A stretch of DNA of 64,000 nucleotides from Brotaphodocola faecis (GCF_040096075.1 NZ_JBBMFJ010000008.1:1-64000), one strand, 5' to 3'. Positions 43,801 to 51,498 are shown, counted from the first letter of the stretch. Translations and numbers: made by a program. Notes: generated from the sequence alone by a model not told the origin.

Positions 43801-44431
43801 CAAGATTTATGGAGATACCGCCCAGATCCAGGCTCTGCGTCAGTTCAAAATAACAGTCCTTATAATCATTTCCGGCTGCCACCGACTCGGAAAGTCCCAT
43901 CAGGTGAGACAGTGTTTCAATCTGGTATGGAGCTTCCCGGGTTCCTTCTCCCGGAAAATTCACGTTGCCGTTCCAGTCCGTCCACAGATCTCCGGTTACC
44001 GGAAGCTCCGCCGCAAACAGCGCCAGATCGGACGGTGTGGCCAGGTCCGTCTGACGCGCGTCCGAAGCGGTGGCGAGGTCCATATTCTCCAGATCCGCAT
44101 CGGAATCCGTGGCCCGGACATACTCCGCCGTGCCTGCACCGAATTCTTCTTTCTGATCCGAATCCAGATCGGATTCCAGTTCTATTTCATCTCCCGGTTC
44201 TTCTGTCTCTGAATCTTCCACCTCCGGCTCTTCCAAATCGCGTGAAACCGTTCCTGCATCACTCTCCGTTGCCCGGACATACCCGCTCCCGGCAGTCGGC
44301 GCAAACGTTCCCGCGCTCTCAGCCATAGCCAGACCTGCCGGAAACACCCCCGGTGATAATACGGCCAGCACTACCGCCATGGCGGACGCGGTCTGGCGTC
44401 TGATATGAAATATCTTCCTGTTCTTCTTCAT
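40808..44431 (-). CDS. Exported beta-helix-like repeat protein with C-terminal wall-binding modules (1207 aa)
   Basis: A signal peptide (MAVVLAVLSPGVFPAGLAMA) is followed by an acidic stretch in which A-T-x-S-D recurs (ATESDA, ATDSDA, ATASDA, ATPSDL). Residues about 155-460 contain GLUG/beta-helix-like repeats (GLFGEIDGGSVENLEI, AGGIAAVL, VGGIAGKAE, IGGIAGIMN, VGGIVGKYE). The middle (about 650-1050) is unassigned beta-rich sequence. A Gly/Ser linker (GGSGGGGSSKGSGGGG) leads to choline-binding-type repeats (GWYQDEEGNRYYLNP, GWNWIDGQCLYF). It lacks a sorting signal, so wall attachment would be non-covalent. The start is 44431 with AGGGGG upstream. It sits 16 nt after the DUF6273 gene and 9 nt before the giant gene, so the three are one operon. 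Confidence 0.82.
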   Translation of the reverse strand: MKKNRKIFHIRRQTASAMAVVLAVLSPGVFPAGLAMAESAGTFAPTAGSGYVRATESDAGTVSRDLEEPEVEDSETEEPGDEIELESDLDSDQKEEFGAGTAEYVRATDSDADLENMDLATASDARQTDLATPSDLALFAAELPVTGDLWTDWNGNVNFPGEGTREAPYQIETLSHLMGLSESVAAGNDYKDCYFELTQSLDLGGISINLGNWNPIGWYRDRSESGGNVATPFRGHFNGCGNAITGLKIIGELTGLTNLGLFGEIDGGSVENLEIHADQISGADRAGILAGTAKNGTVIRNVTVSGYVYSNQDAGGIAAVLCGSGKGTAAGTQIQESDGSVIVENCRAEGITMNGAGTDGAVGGIAGKAEKAYLVDNVVITQNGTSDRIHGKGYIGGIAGIMNQSGIYNSYVNGTIGGNGSRAVGGIVGKYESGNLILARMAGVISRTNNGSASREGTFVGTRESSARFTYGIERDSRVSYLFTNTLAKAKQVFGSTIDGDNRFTEDAHIGYWSDLERKYKTVSGQIEYDCGERFFYEELEDGVRYIVTQKLGREFTMEGYKKDLPFAMDHFAPGFMGEPTRGYLVYIPRIDARNANGTYDTDVAALTAISSTGSSYYRDVDKDHPSAIRAGAVVTVATAPKNTAEDRYQMIVDTGEAGGVKPPTYLDKDGNEQPMQYVSGGAYSFIMPECDTKLNAEYVKVTTKLETDPAQTRISVVQTRSGDRKHPQIVTEVKNEAGILIARYVDGKQDHSVEVQPVLIHVEHNGNGQTIDRTVRWLVDDTDLLENRSETGYTMKDASVLPNMNSAFIANIINREVQAQAANQYREKIQDTVYTRYGVVSAVTNPETSVNHQALYANCRVAVDFQIVDLTTVRVETLSLNQTEVLFTITRKLTGSCYQPTETLSVTGPVVLTAALNPEHPFYEQVSWKDAESGKNLRLEPSGANQQNCKITPVWDPAGETNPAWIQNLIHRDRALKQEKPLEKVSGSGEKTELVTAVSEDQTHGHIQAQCRVRIAFATVDETVPKFSTGGSGGGGSSKGSGGGGGGGGSTGITSGGVTKAAGPSLPSYVVTGTWVQNAAGQWMFADQARTYAKEWAAVHNPYASAENGQSAYDWFRFDEAGFLMTGWYQDEEGNRYYLNPASDGTQGRMLTGWNWIDGQCLYFEEESNGSRGALRRNAVLADGKQTNENGAWIVNGVVQRQEMNR

Positions 44432-44447
44432 ACATCCCCCTTGTGAA

Positions 44448-45320
44448 TCAGTTTTTCTGCGGCAGCACAAACGCCGGCCGCACTCCCGTAGTTCCTGTAA
44501 CCTTCATCTCATCATCCTGCTTTTCCATTTCCGCTGTCTGCACGGCCTCCGGCCGGATATTTCCCTGAACCAGATCCACGATATAGATCTGGCTGCCCTC
44601 TGCCGCTCCACAGGGCGTCCGCAGCCAGTAGCCTTTGCAGAATTCGCTGATCTGGGTCTCCGGATTACGCTTTTTTACTGGTCCAAATTTCCACAGCCAG
44701 CTTCGGTAGCGGTATGCTTCGTCCACCGACAGAATAAACAGCCGGTCTTCCATTTTCTGGCTTCCCAGATACTGCGCCGCCAGATCACCTTCCGGAAACT
44801 GCTCCCAGCATTCCTCCTTTGTTTTCCCAAGATATCCCCGCTCCACGCCGGTATTGACCATTTCCGCATCCGCAAATTCTTCCGCAAAGCCAGAAAGCCA
44901 CCCGCGGACCGCGGAATATTTGTAATCAGCCGAATTTCCAAAGCGCACAATCGGCCCAGGCTTATATACATAGCCGTGATTGCGGTCCCCCGGTGTCTCA
45001 AACTCATATCGGGAACCGATATTGGCCGGAATTACCTCATCGCAGAGAAACAGCGCGCCGCTTTTGTGATGATCCATATGATCCGCGTAGTTCTGGTCAA
45101 TGCAGCGGAAGCGGTAAGATTTCCCGCCAATATTCCGGGTTACCGTATCACCAATATTCCAGTGCCGAAGCTGCTGCGTCCGGCGCTCCGGCCACGCACC
45201 CTCATACCATACACGATTCCGGTCCTGCGCCCCATAAACGTCAAGAGTCGGTCCCGCCGTCAGAAAAGCACAGGCACACAGCAGCCAAATCAGACACTGC
45301 CCCCTTTGTTCAGCCTGCAT
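44448..45320 (-). CDS. Exported DUF6273-type protein
   Basis: A 290-aa protein with a hydrophobic N-terminal signal (CLIWLLCACAFLTAGPTLDV). Residues about 50-285 match the DUF6273 pattern: HWNIGDTVTRNIGGKSYRFRCID at the front, a W-L-S turn (VRGWLSGF), YRSWLWKFG, YWLRTP and the closing TGVRPAFVLPQK. This fold resembles the formylglycine-enzyme/C-type-lectin-like family found in many gut clostridial surface proteins; its biochemical role is unknown. AGGGGG precedes the ATG. First gene of the giant-adhesin operon. Confidence 0.75.
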   Translation of the reverse strand: MQAEQRGQCLIWLLCACAFLTAGPTLDVYGAQDRNRVWYEGAWPERRTQQLRHWNIGDTVTRNIGGKSYRFRCIDQNYADHMDHHKSGALFLCDEVIPANIGSRYEFETPGDRNHGYVYKPGPIVRFGNSADYKYSAVRGWLSGFAEEFADAEMVNTGVERGYLGKTKEECWEQFPEGDLAAQYLGSQKMEDRLFILSVDEAYRYRSWLWKFGPVKKRNPETQISEFCKGYWLRTPCGAAEGSQIYIVDLVQGNIRPEAVQTAEMEKQDDEMKVTGTTGVRPAFVLPQKN

Positions 45321-45435
45321 CGCATCCCCCTCTCTTTTTATTTGTTTTTTCTGTTTTAAAATTGGAAATAAATAAATGAATGAAATCTGAAAAATAACTG
45401 TGAAATAAATGAAAAAGCAAAGATTTCAGATGATT

Positions 45436-45479
45436 CGTTACTGTGCCATCATCATAGCACAGTAACGATCACAGTACAA
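45436..45479 (-). promoter_or_regulatory. Promoter and operator of the giant adhesin operon
   Basis: Minus-strand TTGTAC (45474-45479), 17 nt, TATGAT (45451-45456). A perfect 11-bp inverted repeat CGTTACTGTGC/GCACAGTAACG (45436-45446, 45457-45467) brackets the -10 with one arm in the spacer. A further CACAGTAC at 45470-45477 overlaps the -35. This is a strong candidate repressor site; no cognate regulator is adjacent. Confidence 0.75.
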
Positions 45480-45505
45480 GAAAAGTTCATCGACAAAAAA
45501 TGACA

Positions 45506-47059
45506 CTATCCGCGCAGGCAGAACTCGCTGCAGTCCACCACGCGGGTCGCAAAGCCTTCATAAAATTCCGGCTCATGGCAGATCAGAAGGACACTGCCTT
45601 TGTAGGCCTTTAACGCACGGGCCAGCTCTTCCTTGGCATCTACATCCAGATGGTTGGTCGGCTCGTCTAACAGGAGTACATTGGTCTCCCGGTTAATCAG
45701 TTTACATAATCTTACCTTTGCCTGCTCACCACCAGAAAGAACGCGCACCTGACTCTCAATGTGCTTGGTGGTCAGACCGCATTTTGCCAGGGCAGAACGC
45801 ACCTGATACTGGGTGTAGGACGGGAATTCCTTCCAGATTTCCTCGATACAGGTGGTGGTATTGCCCGGCGCCATCTCCTGCTCAAAATAGCCCAGATACA
45901 GATAATCCCCCAGCTCCACACTGCCGGACAGTGCCGGGATCAGACCCAGAATGCTCTTTAACAGGGTGGTCTTTCCGATTCCGTTGGAGCCCTTTAAAAC
46001 GACCTTCTCACCGCGCTCCATGCTGATATCGAACGGGCGGGTCAGCGGCTCATCGTAACCGATCACCAGATCCTTCGCCTCAAAGATCATCTTGCCTGCA
46101 GCACGTGCTTCCATGAAGTTAAACTCTGGCTTCGGTTTCTCCTTCGCCAGCTCAATAACCTCCATCTTGTCCAGCTTTTTCTGGCGGGACATAGCCATGT
46201 TTCTGGTGGAAACTCTTGCCTTGTTGCGGGCCACAAAGTCCTCCAGCTCGGCAATCTCCTGCTGCTGGCGCTTGTAAGCCGCCTCCAGCTGCGCCTTCTT
46301 AACTGCGTAAACCTCCTGGAAATGGTCATAGTCTCCCACATAGCGGTCCAGCTTCTGGTTCTCCATGTGGTAGATCAGGTTAATGACACTGTTTAAGAAC
46401 GGGATATCATGGGAAATGAGGATGAAGGCATTCTCATACTCCTGCAGATAACGCTTCAGCCACTCAATGTGCTGCTCATCCAGATAGTTGGTCGGCTCGT
46501 CCAGAAGCAGAATGTCCGGCTTCTCCAGAAGCAGCTTGCCCAGAAGCACCTTGGTACGCTGGCCGCCGGAAAGCTCGGAGACATCCTTATCCATGCCGAT
46601 TTCCTGCAGTCCCAGCGCACGGCCGACTTCCTCCACCTTGCTGTCAATGATGTAGAAATCATGGGCCATCAGAAGATCCTGAATGGTACCCAGTTCCTCC
46701 ATCATGGCGTTCATCTCATCCTCGGACGCCTCCCCCATCTTATCGCAGATGGCATTCATCTGCTCTTCCATCTCGAACAGGTACGCGAACGCGCTCTTTA
46801 ACACATCGCGGATGGTCATGCCCTTTTCCAGCACGGTATGCTGGTCCAGATAACCGGCGCGCACATGCTTTGCCCACTCAACCTTGCCCTCATCCGGCTG
46901 CAGCTTGCCAGTGATGATGTTCATGAAGGTGGATTTACCCTCGCCGTTTGCGCCCACCAGGCCAATGTGCTCACCCTTTAACAGGCGGAAGGAAACGTCT
47001 TGGAAAATAGCCCGGTCGCCAAATCCGTGGCTTAAATGTTCTACGTTTAAAATACTCAT
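45506..47059 (-). CDS. ABC-F family ATPase
   Basis: A 517-aa soluble twin-ABC protein without membrane domains; the family acts on ribosomes (translation factors or antibiotic protection). Walker A loops are GANGEGKST and GSNGIGKTT, signatures LSGGQRTKVLLG and LSGGEQAKVRLC, each followed by LLLDEPTN-Leu-Asp. The inter-domain P-site tRNA-interacting linker (about 240-320) is rich in Lys, Glu and Gln. Domain pattern resembles YkpA/YbiT-type members rather than known resistance ABC-Fs. The start is ATG 47059 with GAGAGGAG upstream. Confidence 0.92.
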   Translation of the reverse strand: MSILNVEHLSHGFGDRAIFQDVSFRLLKGEHIGLVGANGEGKSTFMNIITGKLQPDEGKVEWAKHVRAGYLDQHTVLEKGMTIRDVLKSAFAYLFEMEEQMNAICDKMGEASEDEMNAMMEELGTIQDLLMAHDFYIIDSKVEEVGRALGLQEIGMDKDVSELSGGQRTKVLLGKLLLEKPDILLLDEPTNYLDEQHIEWLKRYLQEYENAFILISHDIPFLNSVINLIYHMENQKLDRYVGDYDHFQEVYAVKKAQLEAAYKRQQQEIAELEDFVARNKARVSTRNMAMSRQKKLDKMEVIELAKEKPKPEFNFMEARAAGKMIFEAKDLVIGYDEPLTRPFDISMERGEKVVLKGSNGIGKTTLLKSILGLIPALSGSVELGDYLYLGYFEQEMAPGNTTTCIEEIWKEFPSYTQYQVRSALAKCGLTTKHIESQVRVLSGGEQAKVRLCKLINRETNVLLLDEPTNHLDVDAKEELARALKAYKGSVLLICHEPEFYEGFATRVVDCSEFCLRG

Positions 47060-47130
47060 CAAAAACTCCTCTCAAAAATCCGCAGATAAAGGCAGCATCT
47101 GCAAAACGTCCAAATTCGCGACTGTGTCTC

Positions 47131-47159
47131 ATTTTACATGAGAAACCAGGCAGTGGCAA
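47131..47159 (-). promoter_or_regulatory. ABC-F gene promoter
   Basis: Minus-strand TTGCCA (47154-47159), 17 nt, TAAAAT (47131-47136). Confidence 0.7.
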
Positions 47160-47268
47160 GCTCTTTTCCGGGAATTTGCGCATATCTTATAGTAATTATG
47201 CCGGGTCTGTGTAAGCGCAGGCGGCACGCCTGTCACATGGACACCGCAAATCTGCCCGGAGTGATTTC

Positions 47269-47505
47269 ATGGTTCTCCCCTTAAGCCACATTCCGCCCGA
47301 CTCCGATGCCCGCATCATCTGGATTGCAAGCGAACCGGCACGCCGGGAACAGCTTGCCAGACAGGGATTTGTACCGGATGAAACAGTCCGCTGTGTCCGC
47401 CGTTCCCGCCGCAGGCGGCTCTTTTTGTTCCGGGTGCGCGGACGCCTGGTCCTGCTGCCCCGGAAACTGGCCGGTGAAATCTTTGCGGAGATACAAAATA
47501 CTTAA
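47269..47505 (+). CDS. Small FeoA-like protein
   Basis: A 78-aa protein that looks like a lone FeoA/SH3-like domain: LSHIPPDSDARIIWIAS, an AxRxxLxxxGF-type helix (RREQLARQGFVPDETVRCV) and a basic hairpin ending RLVLLPRKLAGEIFAEI. No FeoB is near. The run RRSRRRRLFLFRVRGRL is more basic than usual. GGAG lies 7 nt before the ATG. It may modulate an iron or metal system, or have diverged; unproven. Confidence 0.65.
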   Translation: MVLPLSHIPPDSDARIIWIASEPARREQLARQGFVPDETVRCVRRSRRRRLFLFRVRGRLVLLPRKLAGEIFAEIQNT

Positions 47506-47530
47506 CAAGTTGAGACAAACGCAGTATAAT
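47502..47530 (+). promoter_or_regulatory. Promoter of the HD-domain gene
   Basis: TTAACA (47502-47507), 17 nt, TATAAT (47525-47530), overlapping the stop codon of the FeoA-like gene. Confidence 0.7.
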
Positions 47531-47611
47531 AGAAAAAATTTCAGGCACTGTTTTTTAGCTGCATAAAAATTGTCAGCAAAAACAGAAGCACACATCAGGA
47601 GGTCGCACAAA

Positions 47612-48196
47612 ATGCAGAGTCAGATCACAAGAGAAGAAGCAGTAAACTTACTGAAAACATACAACAAGGAGCCGTTCCATATCCTGCACGGCCTCACCGT
47701 AGAAGGCGTCATGCGCTGGTACGCAAAGGAACTGGGCTACGGAGATGAGGAAGATTTCTGGGGCATCTGCGGACTGCTCCACGATATTGACTTTGAGCTG
47801 TACCCGGAACAGCACTGCATCAAGGCACCGGAGCTGTTAAAGGAGGGCGGCGTTGGCGATGACATGATCCACGCCATCTGCTCCCACGGCTACGGAATCT
47901 GCTGTGATGTGGAGCCGGTCCACGAGATGGAGAAGGTGCTGTTCGCCGCAGATGAGCTGACCGGCCTGATCGGAGCCGCTGCCCGTATGCGCCCGTCCAA
48001 AAGCACCAAAGATATGGAGGTTTCCAGCCTGAAGAAGAAATTCAAGGATAAAAAGTTCGCTGCCGGCTGCTCCCGCGATATCATCCGCACCGGTGCCGAG
48101 CGCCTGGGATGGGAACTGGATGAGCTCTTTGCGAAAACCATTGAGGCAATGCGGTCCTGCGAGGACTATGTGAACGCGGAGATGGAGCAGGAGTAA
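47612..48196 (+). CDS. HD-domain phosphohydrolase-like protein
   Basis: A 194-aa protein with the metal-dependent HD signature: His in FHILHGLTVEGVM, HD in GLLHDIDFEL, His in AICSHGYG, and Asp in FAADELTGLIGA. Substrate unknown; single-domain relatives are often annotated as hydrolases with no assigned substrate. The start is 47612 with AGGAGG upstream. It stands alone, facing the tRNA-Gly gene across a shared hairpin. Confidence 0.88.
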   Translation: MQSQITREEAVNLLKTYNKEPFHILHGLTVEGVMRWYAKELGYGDEEDFWGICGLLHDIDFELYPEQHCIKAPELLKEGGVGDDMIHAICSHGYGICCDVEPVHEMEKVLFAADELTGLIGAAARMRPSKSTKDMEVSSLKKKFKDKKFAAGCSRDIIRTGAERLGWELDELFAKTIEAMRSCEDYVNAEMEQE

Positions 48197-48215
48197 AGCT
48201 TCTTATAAACGCAAA

Positions 48216-48241
48216 AAACCGCGTATCTACGCGGTTTAAAA
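48216..48241 (-). terminator. tRNA-Gly terminator
   Basis: Perfect 10-bp hairpin AAACCGCGTA-TC-TACGCGGTTT (48216-48237). On the minus strand it is followed by TTTGCG and preceded by the tRNA 3' end. It also marks the end of the HD gene. Confidence 0.75.
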
Positions 48242-48242
48242 A

Positions 48243-48313
<71 letters not shown>

Positions 48314-48334
48314 AAATTTATGGAAACAATATTT

Positions 48335-48363
48335 ATTATAAGTCTGAATTTCAGAAAAGTAAA
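48335..48363 (-). promoter_or_regulatory. tRNA-Gly promoter
   Basis: Minus-strand TTTACT (48358-48363), 17 nt, TATAAT (48335-48340), about 15 nt before the mature tRNA start region. Confidence 0.65.
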
Positions 48364-48390
48364 GGCTTTTTCCACGCAAAACAAGACACA

Positions 48391-48428
48391 TAAAAAAGGC
48401 TGGCGCCGGATTCAAAAAATCCGGCGCC
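48391..48428 (-). terminator. Terminator of the 40-aa membrane peptide gene
   Basis: Perfect 11-bp stem (48402-48412, 48418-48428; GGCGCCGGATT) followed on the minus strand by AGCCTTTTTTA. Confidence 0.85.
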
Positions 48429-48446
48429 TTTTGAGTCTTATGAAGT

Positions 48447-48569
48447 TTACTCTTCGTCATCTTCCTCTGCTGCAACACCACCAATGATGCCGAGCATACT
48501 GGCTACTACTGATACCACTACAAATAATACCAGCAGCAGGATACAGCCAAGAAAAATCATGATATCCAT
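48447..48569 (-). CDS. 40-aa predicted membrane peptide
   Basis: A small ORF with GGAGG 9 nt before ATG and its own terminator. The product is one hydrophobic helix (MDIMIFLGCILLLVLFVVVS...SMLGIIGGV) with a strongly acidic tail (EEDDEE). It is bracketed by independent genes. Such peptides can be membrane-complex subunits or type I toxins; the acidic tail and good ribosome site argue for a regular small membrane protein. Not recognised. Confidence 0.7.
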   Translation of the reverse strand: MDIMIFLGCILLLVLFVVVSVVASMLGIIGGVAAEEDDEE

Positions 48570-48683
48570 CTGCAAACGCCTCCGTTTCTGATTTTGCGTT
48601 CATCCGCAATATTTTAAAATACCTGCTCACATTTACAATTGTTTCAAGTATAGCACAGGTCCCCCGGCAAGTAAAGGGGCGCG

Positions 48684-49859
48684 TTAATCGTTTGCGGAGT
48701 CCGCGGAATCACTGGTCTCCGCCGTGCCCTTCTGATCATAAGTGTCCAGGAAATGATGGCGTACGCCGCCCTGTTTGTAAGCCACTACGGTGTCGAGATT
48801 GACGTTTTCCACGCTCTTGAAGATGTTGCTTTCCACGAATGGATTCTTCTCTTTCAAGGTACGGATCAACTCTTTGACTTCCACACGCTTGGACTGGTTT
48901 TCTTCATTATTACAGGTGGTGCAGGTGTCGGTGAACTTGCAGGCACACTGGATAAAGTGCAGGTTGTTGTAGTCTCTCCACGCCTTGATGTCGTCCTCCC
49001 GCACCAGATACAGCGGGCGGATCAGCTCCATGCCCTCGAAATTGGTGCTGTGAAGCTTCGGCATCATGGTCTGTACTTGGGCGCCGTAAAGCATGCCCAT
49101 GAGGATGGTCTCGATGACATCGTCATAGTGGTGTCCCAGGGCAATCTTGTTGCAGCCCAGCTGCTTTGCGAAGGTGTAGAGGTGACCGCGGCGCATGCGG
49201 GCGCAGAGGTAGCACGGGGATTTCTCAATGGTGTAGACCGCATCGAAAATGTCGGACTCGAAAATCTCAATCGGAATCTTTAACTTTCTGGCATTCTCCT
49301 CAATGACCTGACGGTTCTCCGGGCTGTAGCCCGGGTCCATAACCAGGAATTTCACCTCGAAGGGGAACTTGTTGTGTTTCTTTAACTCCTGGAACAGCTT
49401 GGCCATCAGCATGGAATCTTTGCCGCCGGAAATGCAGACCGCAATGCGGTCGCCCTCTTTGACCAGCTCATACTGGTTGATGGCTTTCGCGAATTTGCTG
49501 AAAATGTTCTTGTGGAATTTCTTGCGCAGGCTCTTTTCCACGGAATCACAGATCTCGTCTGCCTCCTGCTTTTTGATCTCAGCCATGAGCCAGGCAATGT
49601 AGCCGCCCTTTAAGCTGACTGCATCGAAGCCCTGCTCACAGAGGGTTTCTGCCACATCGCGGCTCACGCGGCCGCGGCTGCAGCAGATAATGATCTTTTT
49701 GTCTTTTTCTTCCGGCGGGTTCTCTTCCAGTTCTTCCGCGGAACTGGCAATGGCTCCTTTGATGGCACCGTGATTAATCTCATCCGTGCTGCGAATGTCG
49801 TAAAGCACGTAGGTGTCCGGGGAAAGGGCGTCAAATTCTTCTATGGTTAGTTCGTTCAT
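48684..49859 (-). CDS. Rhodanese / TtcA-type tRNA sulfurtransferase fusion
   Basis: A 391-aa protein. Residues about 1-95 are a rhodanese domain with active-site loop CCSRGRVS (Cys about 58-59). The rest is a PP-loop ATPase of the TtcA/TtuA group: SGGKDS (about 144-149), a CYLCARMRRG pair (about 216-219), GHHYDDVIETILM, and a later cluster CACKFTDTCTTC. The family thiolates tRNA (2-thiocytidine at position 32 for TtcA) and uses an iron-sulfur cluster held by Cys. Fusing a sulfur-carrier rhodanese suggests direct persulfide feeding. The C-terminal tail is acidic/Ser-rich. Exact tRNA target is inference. Confidence 0.85.
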   Translation of the reverse strand: MNELTIEEFDALSPDTYVLYDIRSTDEINHGAIKGAIASSAEELEENPPEEKDKKIIICCSRGRVSRDVAETLCEQGFDAVSLKGGYIAWLMAEIKKQEADEICDSVEKSLRKKFHKNIFSKFAKAINQYELVKEGDRIAVCISGGKDSMLMAKLFQELKKHNKFPFEVKFLVMDPGYSPENRQVIEENARKLKIPIEIFESDIFDAVYTIEKSPCYLCARMRRGHLYTFAKQLGCNKIALGHHYDDVIETILMGMLYGAQVQTMMPKLHSTNFEGMELIRPLYLVREDDIKAWRDYNNLHFIQCACKFTDTCTTCNNEENQSKRVEVKELIRTLKEKNPFVESNIFKSVENVNLDTVVAYKQGGVRHHFLDTYDQKGTAETSDSADSAND

Positions 49860-49955
49860 ATTTATTCACTCCTGTAGCGTGTCAAATCCTGTCCATGCCG
49901 CATCTTCCTGCATTCCATGAACAAAATGTTTTCCGTTTCCTGCTTCTGCATTGAA

Positions 49956-49990
49956 AAAACAGACGGCCACATCTGCAGCCGTCTGCTTTC
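49956..49990 (-). terminator. Terminator after the FN3-like gene
   Basis: Hairpin CAGACGGC-N10-GCCGTCTG (49960-49967, 49978-49985) with TTTTTTC next on the minus strand. It ends the MMPL operon. Confidence 0.8.
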
Positions 49991-50056
49991 TTTGCTGCGC
50001 ACATCCATCATACAGGAAACATGCGCAAAACTCAATATCCTATTTGCAATCCGATT

Positions 50057-50872
50057 TTACTCGGCCCCGGCACTGACCACATTTGCTCCAGTGCTTTCTT
50101 CTGTTTCTCCTGCCACTGTCCACACCTCCGAAGTCACCCACTCGCTCTTGTTGTGGCTGCTCTGGCGCACAGTGCGGACACGGAACTGATACTCGCCCGG
50201 CTCCGTCATCTGGGACGAAAAATCATAATGGTTCTTGTATACCGAACGCATGATGCCGGTATCAATGCCGTTTCTGACCAGCTGAATCTGGTAGTAGCGG
50301 GCGGATTCCTCCGTATTCCAGGACGCTGTGCCCGGATGGGTGCTGTCCCAGCCAAAACCGACGGAAGAAGCTACATCATTCTGTGCCAGAGAAATGGCAG
50401 AACGGTTGTCAAGCTTTGATTTCTTGTCGTAAATCAGCTTTACCCGCAGCGTCAGCATGGTATTTTTATCGGAACGCTTCGCGCTGACAAACTGTACCTT
50501 GTCATAGCGGTTCTTGGATGAAGTGGCCAGGTTTAAGCGGAACGCGTCCGAGGAAGAGCTGGCAAAATACCACTGATCCTCGTCTGCCACTACCAGAGTC
50601 ACTTCGATCTCCGGCGGATTGCTGTCGCTGAAATCTTCAGAATCCTCGTTTACCACATCCGTATCACTGATATAGTAGCGGTCCGTATTCGCGCCCTCCG
50701 CAGTGACGGAAAAAGAATTTCCATCCACGCCAATGCCAAGGTCCGAATCAAACACCAGATCCATTTTTCCTACCTTGCTCTTATCCGATGCCGCATACAT
50801 GGTGCCTGTTGTCCCCACAGAAAGCAGCAAGACTGCGGCGCTTATTAAAATCCGTTTTGTTGTCTGTTTCAT
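50057..50872 (-). CDS. Exported protein with a fibronectin-type-III-like domain
   Basis: A 271-aa protein with a signal peptide (ILISAAVLLLSVGTTGTMYA). The middle resembles an all-beta domain of unknown type, and residues about 165-250 read as an FN3-like fold (ASWNTEESARYYQIQLVRNG, GEYQFRVRTV). No anchor is visible. Its ATG overlaps the stop of the cytidylate-kinase-like gene (TGATG), so translation is coupled. Last gene of the MMPL operon; function unknown. Confidence 0.75.
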   Translation of the reverse strand: MKQTTKRILISAAVLLLSVGTTGTMYAASDKSKVGKMDLVFDSDLGIGVDGNSFSVTAEGANTDRYYISDTDVVNEDSEDFSDSNPPEIEVTLVVADEDQWYFASSSSDAFRLNLATSSKNRYDKVQFVSAKRSDKNTMLTLRVKLIYDKKSKLDNRSAISLAQNDVASSVGFGWDSTHPGTASWNTEESARYYQIQLVRNGIDTGIMRSVYKNHYDFSSQMTEPGEYQFRVRTVRQSSHNKSEWVTSEVWTVAGETEESTGANVVSAGAE

Positions 50873-51498
50873 CAGTCTTGGGATTCTCCTTCCTCTTTCC
50901 GGTTATAAAGGTGGCAGATCAGATCCACGCAGGTGTCAATGCCAAGCTCCGCGCTGTTTAAGGTCACATCATAGCTGGCCCCGGCGCCCCAGCGCTTTCC
51001 GGTATAGCACTCGTAGTAATTGCGGCGGCTCTTGTCGGTCTTTTTGATCAGCGTGATGGCATCATCCCGGGTAAGTTTCCGCACTTCCATGATGCGGCGG
51101 ATGCGGGCATCCATATCCGCATAAACAAACACCGATGTTACTCCAGGCTGTTCCCGCAGCACATAATCGGCGCAGCGGCCGATGATGACGCAGGATTCTT
51201 TCTCTGCCAGCTGCCGGATGACCTCCGACTGCACGTTAAATACCATATCGTTGATAGCAATGCCTCTTCCGGTCTTGTCGTTCTGCATCTGCCGCGGAAC
51301 GGAATAGAAAAATGGATTCGGACGTTTCTCTTCGGCTGCCGCAAGAACATCCTGGTCCAGTTCTCCGTAATTGCAGGCCAGCTCAATGAGCTGCTTATCA
51401 TAGCACTTAATGCCAAGACGTTTCGCCACCTCCGTGCCAATCTCACTGCCGCCGCTTCCAATCTGACGTCCTATGGTTATGATCCGGTTTCCTTTCAT
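50872..51498 (-). CDS. Cytidylate-kinase-like family protein
   Basis: A 208-aa P-loop kinase relative. RIITIGRQIGSGGSEIG is a modified Walker A of the cytidylate_kin-like family, followed by KCYDKQLIELAC and CVIIGRCADYVL; the lid region RRIMEVRKLTRDDA and KTDKSRRNYYECYTG fits the group. True substrate is not established for this family. The start is 51498 (GGAG upstream); the gap to the upstream gene is 14 nt and it overlaps the downstream one. Its presence in an operon of exported proteins is curious. Confidence 0.88.
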   Translation of the reverse strand: MKGNRIITIGRQIGSGGSEIGTEVAKRLGIKCYDKQLIELACNYGELDQDVLAAAEEKRPNPFFYSVPRQMQNDKTGRGIAINDMVFNVQSEVIRQLAEKESCVIIGRCADYVLREQPGVTSVFVYADMDARIRRIMEVRKLTRDDAITLIKKTDKSRRNYYECYTGKRWGAGASYDVTLNSAELGIDTCVDLICHLYNRKEEGESQD

